NCBI GenBank assembly: GCA_031423495.1
Contig: JANPFP010000259.1
Span: forward strand, 62,001-126,000
Source of the DNA: JACPYM01 sp031423495
Lineage (GTDB): Bacteria > Acidobacteriota > Blastocatellia > RBC074
DNA length: 64,000 nucleotides
Reading direction: 5' to 3'
Shown piece by piece: positions 8,666 to 17,385 of this stretch. How positions within the stretch are numbered: position 1 is the first letter of the stretch; the number at the start of each line of letters is the position of its first letter. Position numbers and translations under genes: made by a program. The notes under the pieces are model-generated. The model saw only the letters and a program-made list of their open reading frames with translations. It did no database searches and was not told where the DNA came from.

Positions 8666-9653
8666 TTACGCTGAACTCCAATGATGCTGAATTGTCGTGC
8701 TGGACTAAAGATTGCATCGGCAAAATCTGTAACTTTCCCTTTGACCGCAACCTTGCCGCGTATTCCAGAATTTGCCTGAGTCCGGCAAACATCCGTTCTG
8801 ATTCGTCAGCCAGATTGGTCGGATGAAACCACAGATGAAAAATGCGTTTCGTCAGAGCGGCGGCGTCCAACCCCTTGATCGCGCGACGAGTGCGCAACCA
8901 AAGCGGCAGATGACGGCGCAAGCCGTGCATCGGGTAATAAAGCGCCGAGCCGGGCAAATTCCATAATCCTTCTGGCGTAAGTTCGGGCAAGACGACCGGT
9001 GGTTGCGCGGCGGTCAAAATATCTTTCAAGCGCAACAAACGCCGCAACTGCGCGGGCACGGCAGGGTTCTCATACCAATGCGGTTCAGGGCCGCGATAAC
9101 ACCAGAAACCGGCTTCCTGTAACACGTCTAGATGCCCGACTTCATTGCGTGGGAAAGCGAAAGAACGCAACTCAATGCCTTGTTCCGTCGCCAGCCTGAC
9201 GCACTCGCGCATTTCGCTTTCAGCCGTCGCGCGCGAACAGCCCGCGTCGCCCAAAATCACGTGCGAGAAAGTATGCGAACCAATCTCTTGCGGCACCGCA
9301 CACGCACGAATCTTTGCGAGCAAGTCTTGTCCGTAAAAAATTTCGCTGCCCGCGCGTTCACCGCATGGGTCGTCGGCGAACCAATCATCGCGTTGCCAGG
9401 CGTGTTGAGGCCGCACGATTTCAGGATGTTTCACACCGTCAACCGGCTGACAATTTTTCAGAAACAAATGACCTAACGTACACCACGTCGCCGACACGTC
9501 GAATTCGGTAAACAACGCCAGCAAGCGTTCGATGACTTCGGCGCGTTCGATTTCACAGGCGCGGCGAAACGGTTCGGGCCCGTAAAGATCAACAGTTCCC
9601 CAGATCATTTCAAAATCGAGACTGATGGTGAATACGCCTGTGTCGAGTTTCAT
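8658..9653 (-). CDS. Polysaccharide deacetylase-family protein
   Basis: A 331-residue NodB-like carbohydrate esterase. The first metal-binding aspartate lies in FTISLD13FEM at the N-terminus and the H-x3-H pair in GSHTFSHV near residue 130; together they bind the catalytic Zn or Mn. A W-F-H-P near residue 275 corresponds to the late histidine motif. Family members remove acetyl groups from GlcNAc-type residues, here presumably on the polysaccharide or its lipid-linked precursor. No signal peptide is seen, so it may act in the cytoplasm or at the membrane. It lies three bases after the upstream methyltransferase gene and overlaps the following membrane-protein gene by eight bases. Confidence 0.85.
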   Translation of the reverse strand: MKLDTGVFTISLDFEMIWGTVDLYGPEPFRRACEIERAEVIERLLALFTEFDVSATWCTLGHLFLKNCQPVDGVKHPEIVRPQHAWQRDDWFADDPCGERAGSEIFYGQDLLAKIRACAVPQEIGSHTFSHVILGDAGCSRATAESEMRECVRLATEQGIELRSFAFPRNEVGHLDVLQEAGFWCYRGPEPHWYENPAVPAQLRRLLRLKDILTAAQPPVVLPELTPEGLWNLPGSALYYPMHGLRRHLPLWLRTRRAIKGLDAAALTKRIFHLWFHPTNLADESERMFAGLRQILEYAARLRSKGKLQILPMQSLVQHDNSASLEFSVNV

Positions 9654-9656
9654 TGG

Positions 9657-10442
9657 TTATTGAGCCTTGCGCGAGCAGACCAAAAACATATTCGACAGAT
9701 GTCGCAAAATCGGTGCATCGCTCGTGAGCGCGTCCAACGGTTCCCACGCTTTGAGCAACGCAGGCATGGCAGAAGGCGCGAGTCGTTCGCCCCAAATCAT
9801 CGGCCCGCCATAAACGCCATGCACTTCTGCCGAGTTGAATCCGGCTGCCTTGAAGCCGCGTTGCAACTTGCCCGCCGTGTGAAAGTATTGCCGCAAAGCA
9901 GTCATTCCCTGCACGTTGAAAGTCGTCGCCAGCCGGTTCACCAACGGATAAGCATTGGCCTGCCACACGGGCGCAGCCGTCACCAACGCCAAGCCGCCCG
10001 GTTTTAGCACGCGCGCCATTTCGTTCAGGCAAGGCGCGATGTCGGGCAGATAACGCAACACTTCGACACACAGAATAAAATCGTAAGCGTTGTCAGGCAG
10101 CGGCAGTTTGTCTACGTCACCTTGATGAAAGGCCACCGTCGGATTCACCTCGCGCGCCTGTCGCAACATCTCTGCCGAACCGTCGGCGCCCGTGAGTTGA
10201 AAGCCGCGCTCGCGGTAACGCGCCATGTGATAACCCGTACCGCAACCTACATCTAACATTTGCAAACCGTCGCCGCGCGTCGGCAAAAATTTATCTAACC
10301 ATTCATTCAACCGTTTGCGGCTATAAACAAAACAGTTTTGATAAGGGTCTTGTTCGATGACTTCATAACGCGCAACAAATAACGTTGCCTGATCTGAGTG
10401 CGTAGCTATAGCGCGTTGTTTTTGGATTTCAGCAGAAACCAT
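9657..10442 (-). CDS. Class I SAM-dependent methyltransferase
   Basis: A 261-residue methyltransferase with motif I LDVGCGTGY at about residue 60, the acidic GADGS loop that binds the SAM ribose, LPDNAYDFILC as motif II and LKPGGLALV as motif III (Methyltransf_11 type). The C-terminal part is variable, as usual for acceptor binding. It overlaps the upstream GT4 gene by 37 bases. In this cluster it probably methylates a sugar hydroxyl or carboxyl of the polysaccharide; the exact acceptor cannot be read from sequence. Confidence 0.8.
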   Translation of the reverse strand: MVSAEIQKQRAIATHSDQATLFVARYEVIEQDPYQNCFVYSRKRLNEWLDKFLPTRGDGLQMLDVGCGTGYHMARYRERGFQLTGADGSAEMLRQAREVNPTVAFHQGDVDKLPLPDNAYDFILCVEVLRYLPDIAPCLNEMARVLKPGGLALVTAAPVWQANAYPLVNRLATTFNVQGMTALRQYFHTAGKLQRGFKAAGFNSAEVHGVYGGPMIWGERLAPSAMPALLKAWEPLDALTSDAPILRHLSNMFLVCSRKAQ

Positions 10443-11560
10443 CTTTTAACCTCTCGTTGTGCATCGTGTTGCGCCAGCGTGTTGCGAATCACTGCGGCAA
10501 ACAAATCCGCGCAGTGTCGCATTGAGTAATGCGCTTCAATCGTTTGTCTTCCGGCTGCGCCCAGGCGTCGCCGCAACGCTTCATCATCAATCAATGTTTG
10601 CAAGCCCGCGAGCCATTCGTCATCCGTTTGGGCGAGCCAGCCGTTTTCGCCATGCTGTATGACTTCTTGATTCATCCCCACTGCTGAGCAAATTGTCGGG
10701 ATGCCCATCGCCATATAAAGCAACGCCTTCATTGCGCATTTGCCGCGCGCCCATTGGTCGTCGGGCATCGGCATAATCCCAATATCGAAGCGCGCCAAAT
10801 CTGTTATTTCAGTTTCAGGCGACCAGCGATGCCAAACCACTGGCACACCTGGCAACTCAGGCTTACGGTCAGAGATGACGTGAAATTCAACATCGCGCCG
10901 TTTCATCAATTCGTTCAGCAACGGTGAATAACTTTCGAGATGCGTTTGCGAGGTGGAACTACCTGTCCAACCTACGATGACTTTCTTCGCAGTGGCAGAC
11001 TTGACCGCAACTGAATAGGCTTCCGTGTCCACGCTCGAAGGAATCACCGTCACTCGTTCGTTGTGTTGTCGCGCGTAAGCCGCCAGATAACTGTTGCCCG
11101 CGACGACGTGCGAACTGAGGCGGCACAGGCTTGCCGTCTTGCCGGGGAATTTCAGCCAGCCGAAATACCGATTCGCCGCACTCGTATGCAATAGGTAAAT
11201 CGCATCATCAAAATCGAAGATCACCGGACGGCCAAGCAACGGCAACAAATGTTCTAACAGCGCAGGCCCGACAATGCTGGCCGCCCGAAACAGATAAAGC
11301 GCGTCGTATTCGCGCAGCTTAAACATGAGTCGAACGCGCTGCGCAAAACATCGGATGAGTCCTGTCACTTTCGCCCAATAATGGCCCGGCTGATGTAGCG
11401 AACGCATCAACGCTGCGTCAGCAAACGGCAACAATTCGACCTTGATGCCCTGCGCTTCAAGATAAGCAACCCATTGCTCAATGCGATAGCGTTGCCCCGG
11501 CGCAAGATTCAACGGATAAGGCACCAGCGCACCGAGTTTGATTGGCGATTTTCTTATCAC
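10406..11560 (-). CDS. Glycosyltransferase, GT4-like
   Basis: A 384-residue GT-B fold transferase. The N-terminal domain starts with a GALVPYPLNLAPGQRYR segment like that of many GT4 proteins. The C-terminal donor domain has VIPSSVD, VGWTGSSTSQTHL, a DIGIMPMPDD strand, then K-x2-LYMAMGIPTICS with the downstream E that fits the E-x7-E region, followed by GENGW. The acceptor and sugar are unknown. The start is GTG overlapping the upstream stop as TAGTG; the 3' end overlaps the next methyltransferase by 37 bases. Part of the polysaccharide operon. Confidence 0.82.
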   Translation of the reverse strand: MIRKSPIKLGALVPYPLNLAPGQRYRIEQWVAYLEAQGIKVELLPFADAALMRSLHQPGHYWAKVTGLIRCFAQRVRLMFKLREYDALYLFRAASIVGPALLEHLLPLLGRPVIFDFDDAIYLLHTSAANRYFGWLKFPGKTASLCRLSSHVVAGNSYLAAYARQHNERVTVIPSSVDTEAYSVAVKSATAKKVIVGWTGSSTSQTHLESYSPLLNELMKRRDVEFHVISDRKPELPGVPVVWHRWSPETEITDLARFDIGIMPMPDDQWARGKCAMKALLYMAMGIPTICSAVGMNQEVIQHGENGWLAQTDDEWLAGLQTLIDDEALRRRLGAAGRQTIEAHYSMRHCADLFAAVIRNTLAQHDAQREVKRWFLLKSKNNAL

Positions 11561-12408
11561 TACTGATTTCTGCCGGAAGATTTTTTATACCCTAGCGCGC
11601 ACCAATAGGGTTGCTGCGCGCTAAACTCAATACGTTCCAGCCCTGCGCTTTGCATCATTTGGCGAATCTGTTCTTGCGTGAAGCGTTGCTCTAACCGCGT
11701 GCCAAAACGATCTAACGCATCATTGCACATCGCGTAAAAACTCAGGTCTCGATACCACGACAGCGGAAACGATGCGACATTCTTGCCCATCTTTTCAGCC
11801 ATTCGCGCCAGCCGCGCTAACGGAAAATATACCAGCCCCGCAATCAACTGGCAGCAAAGGTATTTCAAACGAAACGGCAGCCGTGCAATGGCGCTCCGAC
11901 CCACGTCTGACAGTTTCCATAACCACCGAAACCAGAGCGGCTGATTGTCAAAAGCGTAATAGAGATAAACCAAAAAAGGAGCTTTCGGTCTGAGCTTCTC
12001 CACGCAAGCCTGCAAGCCCGCTAACGTATCAGGTACGTGATGCAATACGCCGAGCGAATAACCGAAATCCATCGAGTTAGTGGCCAGAGGAATCGCGTCA
12101 ACTGAAGCGTGACTAAACTCGACGTTCGGCAAGGCTGCCAGATTCTTACGCGCGACTTCGAGCGCCGCCGCGCTGGCATCAATGCAATGCAACTTGCCAA
12201 CCTTTTCAGCTACGAGGTTGGCCCAACGTCCGCTGCCACAACCCAGATCGAAACCGATAGCGCCAACCGGTAACATCGCCCACGGAAACAGAGAAAAATA
12301 TAAAGCAAAAGATCGCTCAAGCTCAGACTGTTCGACGGTCGAATGGTCAAAGCGCGTCCACTCTTCGCCAAAGCCGATGACTGTTTGCTGGTCGTAATTG
12401 GTTGCCAT
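11560..12408 (-). CDS. Class I SAM-dependent methyltransferase
   Basis: A 282-residue protein with motif I IGFDLGCGSGRW near residue 55, HCIDAS as the ribose-binding loop, MDFGYSLGVLHHV as motif II and LRPKAPFLVYLYY as motif III. A long C-terminal helical part with aromatic residues (residues 160-260) is typical of small-molecule or sugar methyltransferases. It shares one base with the next GT4 gene (TAGTG junction), so translation is probably coupled. Acceptor unknown. Confidence 0.8.
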   Translation of the reverse strand: MATNYDQQTVIGFGEEWTRFDHSTVEQSELERSFALYFSLFPWAMLPVGAIGFDLGCGSGRWANLVAEKVGKLHCIDASAAALEVARKNLAALPNVEFSHASVDAIPLATNSMDFGYSLGVLHHVPDTLAGLQACVEKLRPKAPFLVYLYYAFDNQPLWFRWLWKLSDVGRSAIARLPFRLKYLCCQLIAGLVYFPLARLARMAEKMGKNVASFPLSWYRDLSFYAMCNDALDRFGTRLEQRFTQEQIRQMMQSAGLERIEFSAQQPYWCALGYKKSSGRNQ

Positions 12409-12413
12409 AAAAA

Positions 12414-13343
12414 TCAGGCTGCGCGAGTTGCGTATACTTTCAAGCTATCACCAATCTGAGCTGCTGAAAGTACATGATTGATACTCGTTTTTAGTGCGCG
12501 GCGTAAGGGGCTGGAACTAAACGTTTGATTCAGCGCCGCTCCGGTTTCATTGCGGTTAAAGGTCGCTTGAGGCGAACGCCAACACGCGAGCATTTCATAA
12601 GGATTCAGCCCCTCCGTGCGAATACTTAGCGGTTGCAATCCAGCTTTCGACAACGCGCGCTTAATTCCTTGAGCCGTCCACAACGCAATATGTTCGGGCG
12701 GGCTGACTACACTCCAATTCAACCCTAGCAAACGACAGTTAAGGCTTTTTGCATTGGGCGTCGTCAAATAAAGCAAGCCTCCAGGTCGCAACCAAAGCGC
12801 CGCCTCTGCTAACACTTGCTGCGGATTCGGAATGTGTTCCAATAACTCAATCATCGTCACTACATCAAAACCATGTTGCGGAAAGCGCGAATCTTGATTT
12901 GCGTTGTTAGTAACTCGCCAACCTCGCGTTGCACCGTAAGCCAGCGCCTGCGGAGATACTTCGGTTCCATAACATTGCCAACCTTGTTGTTCCGCGATTC
13001 TCAACAAGCCGCCTTCGCCAAAACCAATATCGAGAATTCGCCCTGTCATACGATAGCTCGCAAATCTCGCAAATGAAGCTATTTGCCGCGCCAACGATTG
13101 CGCCACCACTGGCGGAGTCTCAAAACGCGCGGAGTCATAATAATGGTTGTATAATTCTTCTAGCACTTCCGCTTTAGCCTGCTGGCGCATAAAAATCATT
13201 CCGCAACGGACACACTTCCAAAGCTCAAACTGATTCTTTCTGCCCAGCAAATGATACCGATCACTTAAACACGCGGGGCAACTCACAATCGCCTCAATAC
13301 TATTGTGAATAATCTTCCCTGGCTCGCCTATCTTGAGAAGCAT
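12414..13343 (-). CDS. SAM methyltransferase with N-terminal zinc-ribbon-like segment
   Basis: A 309-residue methyltransferase. The N-terminus has two knuckles, CPAC at about residues 22-25 and CVRC near 40-43, forming a zinc ribbon as in Methyltransf_13/C-methyltransferase-type proteins. Then follow motif I RILDIGFGEGG, GTEVS as the acidic loop, MIELLEHI and LRPGGLLYLTTPN. Zinc-ribbon methyltransferases of this type often act on nucleotide-linked deoxysugars. AGGAG lies 11 bases before the ATG. A methyltransferase of the same design occurs at 24839. Confidence 0.8.
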   Translation of the reverse strand: MLLKIGEPGKIIHNSIEAIVSCPACLSDRYHLLGRKNQFELWKCVRCGMIFMRQQAKAEVLEELYNHYYDSARFETPPVVAQSLARQIASFARFASYRMTGRILDIGFGEGGLLRIAEQQGWQCYGTEVSPQALAYGATRGWRVTNNANQDSRFPQHGFDVVTMIELLEHIPNPQQVLAEAALWLRPGGLLYLTTPNAKSLNCRLLGLNWSVVSPPEHIALWTAQGIKRALSKAGLQPLSIRTEGLNPYEMLACWRSPQATFNRNETGAALNQTFSSSPLRRALKTSINHVLSAAQIGDSLKVYATRAA

Positions 13344-13384
13344 TTGTTTTCAACTCCTGATACCACTCCGTACAACTCCAACTG

Positions 13385-14236
13385 CTACCTTTCTTGAGAC
13401 CGTACAGACCCACTACGTTTTGTCAGCACACGCGGCAGAGATATGCTCTTCAGTGAATAGCGCAATGACAACGCCAGCGTCTCTTTTATAGTGCGCCAAA
13501 TATTCATCTTACTGGCGCTTGGCTTTAGATCGTAGCGAAGGATCAATGGGACTTCATTGATGATTGGATCAAGTTCCTTGAGCTTAAGCAGTATTTCCAC
13601 CATACAACTAAAGCCTGTTTGCTGAATGAATTCGTCATGCCAACGATCAACTGCGACTTGCAGCAACTCAGCGCGATAGGCTCGATAACCGCACGTATAA
13701 TCGCGCACGCCTGGCATTCTTGCTATCAGTCGAAACGAGACACTTGCTCCATAGCTAAGAGCTTTGCGGAAAGTTGAAACGCCTAAAATTCTGCTACCCG
13801 ATTGGTAGCGTGAGGCAATGACGATGTCATTCCCTTCACGAATCATTTGCACCATCCGAAGAATCAGACCTGGTGTATGCGTATTGTCCGCGTCCATTGT
13901 CAAGATAATATCCCCTGGGCTACATTCGCTAAGGGCAGCGAAAAGCCCCGCCTTAATCGCTCCCGCCAATCCTCGGTTCGGCTGCAGGTCTAAGAGCCGA
14001 ACGGGGAGAAAAGTTGGATGGTCTCTAACTACCTGCGCGGTAGCATCAGTACTGCCATCGTTCACAACCAACACTTCGCCTTTCAGACCGGCTTCCTCAA
14101 ATGATTGTTCCAAACGGCTCAATAAAGCTGGCAGCGCCATCTCTTCATTATAAGCAGGCAATACCACTCGTATTATTCCTGCACGAGTACGGAGTGTTTG
14201 AGGCTTTACATTAGCGAGTGTTGTTTCAGCGATCAT
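13385..14236 (-). CDS. GT2 glycosyltransferase, dolichyl/polyprenyl-phosphate mannosyltransferase-like
   Basis: A 283-residue GT-A transferase similar to DPM1/Ppm1-type enzymes: VVLPAYNEE at the N-terminus, VVNDGSTDAT, then the metal-binding DADNTH and a conserved D-Y-T-C-G-Y-R. Such enzymes move a hexose from a nucleotide sugar to polyprenyl phosphate, feeding GT-C membrane transferases; two GT-C-like proteins (7229 and 14964) are nearby, which fits. An in-frame ATG seven codons upstream (14257) exists, but AAAGGA sits nine bases before the ATG chosen here. Confidence 0.83.
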   Translation of the reverse strand: MIAETTLANVKPQTLRTRAGIIRVVLPAYNEEMALPALLSRLEQSFEEAGLKGEVLVVNDGSTDATAQVVRDHPTFLPVRLLDLQPNRGLAGAIKAGLFAALSECSPGDIILTMDADNTHTPGLILRMVQMIREGNDIVIASRYQSGSRILGVSTFRKALSYGASVSFRLIARMPGVRDYTCGYRAYRAELLQVAVDRWHDEFIQQTGFSCMVEILLKLKELDPIINEVPLILRYDLKPSASKMNIWRTIKETLALSLRYSLKSISLPRVLTKRSGSVRSQER

Positions 14237-14264
14237 TTGTTTTGTTCCTTTCGCCATTTGACCA

Positions 14265-14933
14265 TCAGCTTGGCTGAGTTACGCCAGTAATGAGTATAGC
14301 TGGGCTAAATTGTCGCAGGACACAGCTGCAATAATGAAAATAGAACGGACCGCCGAAGTAGTAACGTACGATGCCACTCCAGGATGGTTGATGGAAACCA
14401 GCAGCAGAGAATCGAGCTAGCCATTCGTAGCGGGAAATTTTATGGACGTGAGTGGGGTCACGGTCGAGGTATCCAACTAATTTCCCTACAACAGTGTCAT
14501 AAACGGGCATTGTTACAACAAGGCTCCCACTTGGTTTCAAAAGCTTGTGTAAATGGATCAATGCTTGGTCAATCGCCGGAATATGCTCCAAGACGTCAAA
14601 ACAAGTAATCACGTCATAACGGGTGGGCGTGTTGATGCCAAGCAAATCAGATTGGAAGAGATGTGCAGTTGGGACACGTTTTTTTGCGACTTCAACGGCA
14701 TGAGCCGATATATCGCAGCCCTGAACAGTGAAATATTGTGATGCCTCTCGCAAGAAATTTCCATAAGCACACCCCACATCAAGTAGCAGCCCGCCATCCT
14801 CAGCAACCCGTCTCACCTCACGCAAATACGAGCAGTGTTTATATCGCGGGTTCCGCTGATCATAGTCAGACTGGTATACATCTTGAAAGTAAGATTCTTC
14901 GAATAGTGCTTCTGGTTGAGATTTCAATATCAA
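14265..14933 (-). CDS. Class I SAM-dependent methyltransferase
   Basis: A 222-residue methyltransferase with LLLDVGCAYGNF as motif I near residue 50, GCDISAHA as the ribose-binding loop, VITCFDVLEHI and LKPSGSLVVTMP as motifs II and III. The only start in frame ahead of the conserved part is TTG. Codon use is more AT-rich than in the preceding genes, and this continues into the next gene upstream (14964), so the pair may have come from another source. Acceptor unknown. Confidence 0.78.
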   Translation of the reverse strand: MILKSQPEALFEESYFQDVYQSDYDQRNPRYKHCSYLREVRRVAEDGGLLLDVGCAYGNFLREASQYFTVQGCDISAHAVEVAKKRVPTAHLFQSDLLGINTPTRYDVITCFDVLEHIPAIDQALIHLHKLLKPSGSLVVTMPVYDTVVGKLVGYLDRDPTHVHKISRYEWLARFSAAGFHQPSWSGIVRYYFGGPFYFHYCSCVLRQFSPAILITGVTQPS

Positions 14934-14963
14934 GCCCTACAAGGCACATAGAAAAGTGCCTGA

Positions 14964-16496
14964 TTATTTACCTAGTTGATTCATTGCTCGGTTAATTTCA
15001 AGTTGAGTCTGACCATTCCGGACAATCTTAATAACGTCGGTTTTAAGAGTTGGATCTACTCTTTGGCGAAGTGTCCCAACTCCCAGAAGATATAGGTTGT
15101 ATAGCCGCGCTTCGGTCCAAGACGAATATACGATAGCGTCCCCGGGCAAAACAGTGTCCCTTATCTGTTTTGAGACTAGCTGGTATGTATTGGGTGTACG
15201 ATACTTAGGGGCATCCTCATATACAAGTTTTATTGAAATCAATAAAATTGTCGCATAAAACAGTAAGATACCAATCATTGCGTGCCTACCCAACCCAGTT
15301 AAGGAACTGACTTCCGCTATTCCAATTGCTAGAAGGATCGTGAGATATGGTGTTGCAAAATTCGAATAAAGAGGCTGGAGCGAAATGATATGACCGGATC
15401 GAAGCGCCAAGATTGTACTAAATACTATTCCTGAGCCCGCTAATATACTAAGTAATAACAGAGCAGCAGGCCTAACCTCCCACCTTACCCTGAATCGCCA
15501 ACAGACAACCAGTAGGAGAACCGGAATGAATAATAAAGGTATCATTCTGGAAAGTCTTAAGCCGATTTTCTGTAAGTGATTTCCCGTGATAGCAAAGATA
15601 GTTTGCGCCAAACCTGCAATAATATTTCGAGGAGTCGCAGGTAAAGCCCAGTTCTCATCAGCGCTCGGATTAGTCGCTCGCTGTTGATAGCTCTGATTTA
15701 TAGCCGCTACGACCTTCAGCCCGCGATTCCCCTTCGCAAACATCCAACTGTTAAATATAATTCCGACAACGACAGCAGCCTTAATCATATTAAGCCACAG
15801 CTTTCGATCACGGATAAGCAGTGCGGCATAAACAGTATGACCAATAAATATATATACAGTGAGATAATGGGACAACAGGGCTGCGCTAACCAACAAACTA
15901 TAAAGGAACCAGCTTTGAGCTACAGCGAATTTAAGGCTATTTAAGTTATTCAAATTGATGAAAATAAATGTGGCAGCTAAAGTAAGAAACGTCGCCATCG
16001 CATATGACCGTCCTTCCTGACCATAGCGAATCAGGAAAGGATGCAATGCGGCGAGTCCCCCCGCATAATAAGCAATCTTTCTGGAACTAAGCGATAACGC
16101 GACTAAGTAAACTAATAAGACAACACCTACTCCGAAGATTGCAGAAAGAAGACGAACACTTAGGTCGGACGTTCCCCACAGGTTTATCCAATAATGCAGC
16201 AGGACGTTGTGCAAGAGATTGTTCCCACCATCCAGAACTGTAGCCTCAATCACATTATGAAGTGAGTTACCAGCCCAAAAATCTTGTTCAGTAAACCCCG
16301 TTATCGAAGAAACAATAGGTTCTGAAAGAGAGCTTCCAACCGCATTACTAACCGACACTTGCTCATCCCACCAGAGGCCGTGTTCGGCAACACTCATCAA
16401 ACGAAGCCCTCCAGCTAAAATTAGAATACCCATTATCAACCAAGAGTTTCTCATTATTAGCAAATAGTCCCTAATGCTAGAGTCGTACAACTTCAT
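14964..16496 (-). CDS. GT39-like membrane glycosyltransferase (ArnT/PMT superfamily)
   Basis: A 510-residue integral membrane protein. After the first helix, the loop GLWWDEQVSV carries the D-E pair used by GT-C enzymes to bind the polyprenyl-phosphate sugar. Later comes HPFLIRYGQEGRSYA, a signature of PMT_2/DUF2723-like proteins. About eleven helices follow, and the C-terminus is a soluble domain of about 70 residues. It should transfer a sugar from a lipid carrier on the outer face of the inner membrane. The gene is clearly more AT-rich than genes on either side. It overlaps the FkbM gene by 20 bases. Confidence 0.78.
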   Translation of the reverse strand: MKLYDSSIRDYLLIMRNSWLIMGILILAGGLRLMSVAEHGLWWDEQVSVSNAVGSSLSEPIVSSITGFTEQDFWAGNSLHNVIEATVLDGGNNLLHNVLLHYWINLWGTSDLSVRLLSAIFGVGVVLLVYLVALSLSSRKIAYYAGGLAALHPFLIRYGQEGRSYAMATFLTLAATFIFINLNNLNSLKFAVAQSWFLYSLLVSAALLSHYLTVYIFIGHTVYAALLIRDRKLWLNMIKAAVVVGIIFNSWMFAKGNRGLKVVAAINQSYQQRATNPSADENWALPATPRNIIAGLAQTIFAITGNHLQKIGLRLSRMIPLLFIPVLLLVVCWRFRVRWEVRPAALLLLSILAGSGIVFSTILALRSGHIISLQPLYSNFATPYLTILLAIGIAEVSSLTGLGRHAMIGILLFYATILLISIKLVYEDAPKYRTPNTYQLVSKQIRDTVLPGDAIVYSSWTEARLYNLYLLGVGTLRQRVDPTLKTDVIKIVRNGQTQLEINRAMNQLGK

Positions 16497-17385
16497 CTGG
16501 GCTAAGGGGGGTGAAAAGATAATTCAACCACTCTGGATGGCCTTCCACTCTATCTCGGTGTACCGGCCCCGTCGGAGTCAGATGATAAAAGCGATAACCA
16601 AAACGGCGCAGCACTTCTTCTAAAGGAGCTTCTCCGCCGCGCCCCGGCAATACTTCGCAAATCATTGTCGGATGATCGCGTTGCAACGTCTTGGTCATTC
16701 CCAGCAACACTTGATATTCAGTACTTTCAGTGTCGAGTTTCATCAGGTCAACCCGGTTCAGGTTGTTGTCATGAACGAAGCAATCAAGAGTATAAACTTT
16801 GACCTTAGTGCAAATCAGATTCTCTCCGCTACCCATAAACTCGTGTGACAAACTAGAACTGGTCGGAGTTTTTGCATCAATGTGCCAAAAGTCTGCTTCA
16901 CCCTCCGTCTCGCCCACTGCCCCGGCAATACATCGGAGATTGGTTAGACGGTTCAATGCAACGTTGCGCTGTAGTCGTTTATAAACCGAAGGCAAGGGCT
17001 CAAAGGCATAGACTATTCCTGTGTTGTTTGCGTGTGCTGCGAGAAGCGAGAAAAAACCAACATAAGCCCCTACATCAACTGTCAGATGCGCCTTAGTTGC
17101 GAGACGAAAGAACAACGGAATCGTTTCCGGTTCATAGCCGCTCCAGCCACGCCAATAAACCTGATTCGAAACCCAATCATCGCCCTGTGACCAAAGCAAT
17201 AACTCGCGTCCGTTGGGCAGCTTGCGCCGTACGTAACCCACACGGGGTAAGTGCTTGATGAAAAATTCTGACTTCACGCCAGTCACTTGCTGGCATGCAT
17301 GCACTGCCGCTGTCGTTACCGAGTTAAATGGCTGGGAAGCTCTGATTTTTTTTAGTACAGAAACGACGTTGGAGGAGTTATTCAT
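16477..17385 (-). CDS. FkbM-family methyltransferase
   Basis: A 302-residue protein with the FkbM layout: TVDVGAYVGFFSLLAA as motif I near residue 100, VYAFEPLPSVYKRLQRNV as the acidic loop with the E-P typical of the family, then LDCFVHDN and DLMKLDTESTEYQVLLG, in which K-x-D-x-E is the FkbM signature. Family members O-methylate sugars and polyketides. The start overlaps the upstream GT4 gene by eight bases. Probable job: O-methylation of a polysaccharide residue. Confidence 0.85.
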   Translation of the reverse strand: MNNSSNVVSVLKKIRASQPFNSVTTAAVHACQQVTGVKSEFFIKHLPRVGYVRRKLPNGRELLLWSQGDDWVSNQVYWRGWSGYEPETIPLFFRLATKAHLTVDVGAYVGFFSLLAAHANNTGIVYAFEPLPSVYKRLQRNVALNRLTNLRCIAGAVGETEGEADFWHIDAKTPTSSSLSHEFMGSGENLICTKVKVYTLDCFVHDNNLNRVDLMKLDTESTEYQVLLGMTKTLQRDHPTMICEVLPGRGGEAPLEEVLRRFGYRFYHLTPTGPVHRDRVEGHPEWLNYLFTPLSPDEVVRL

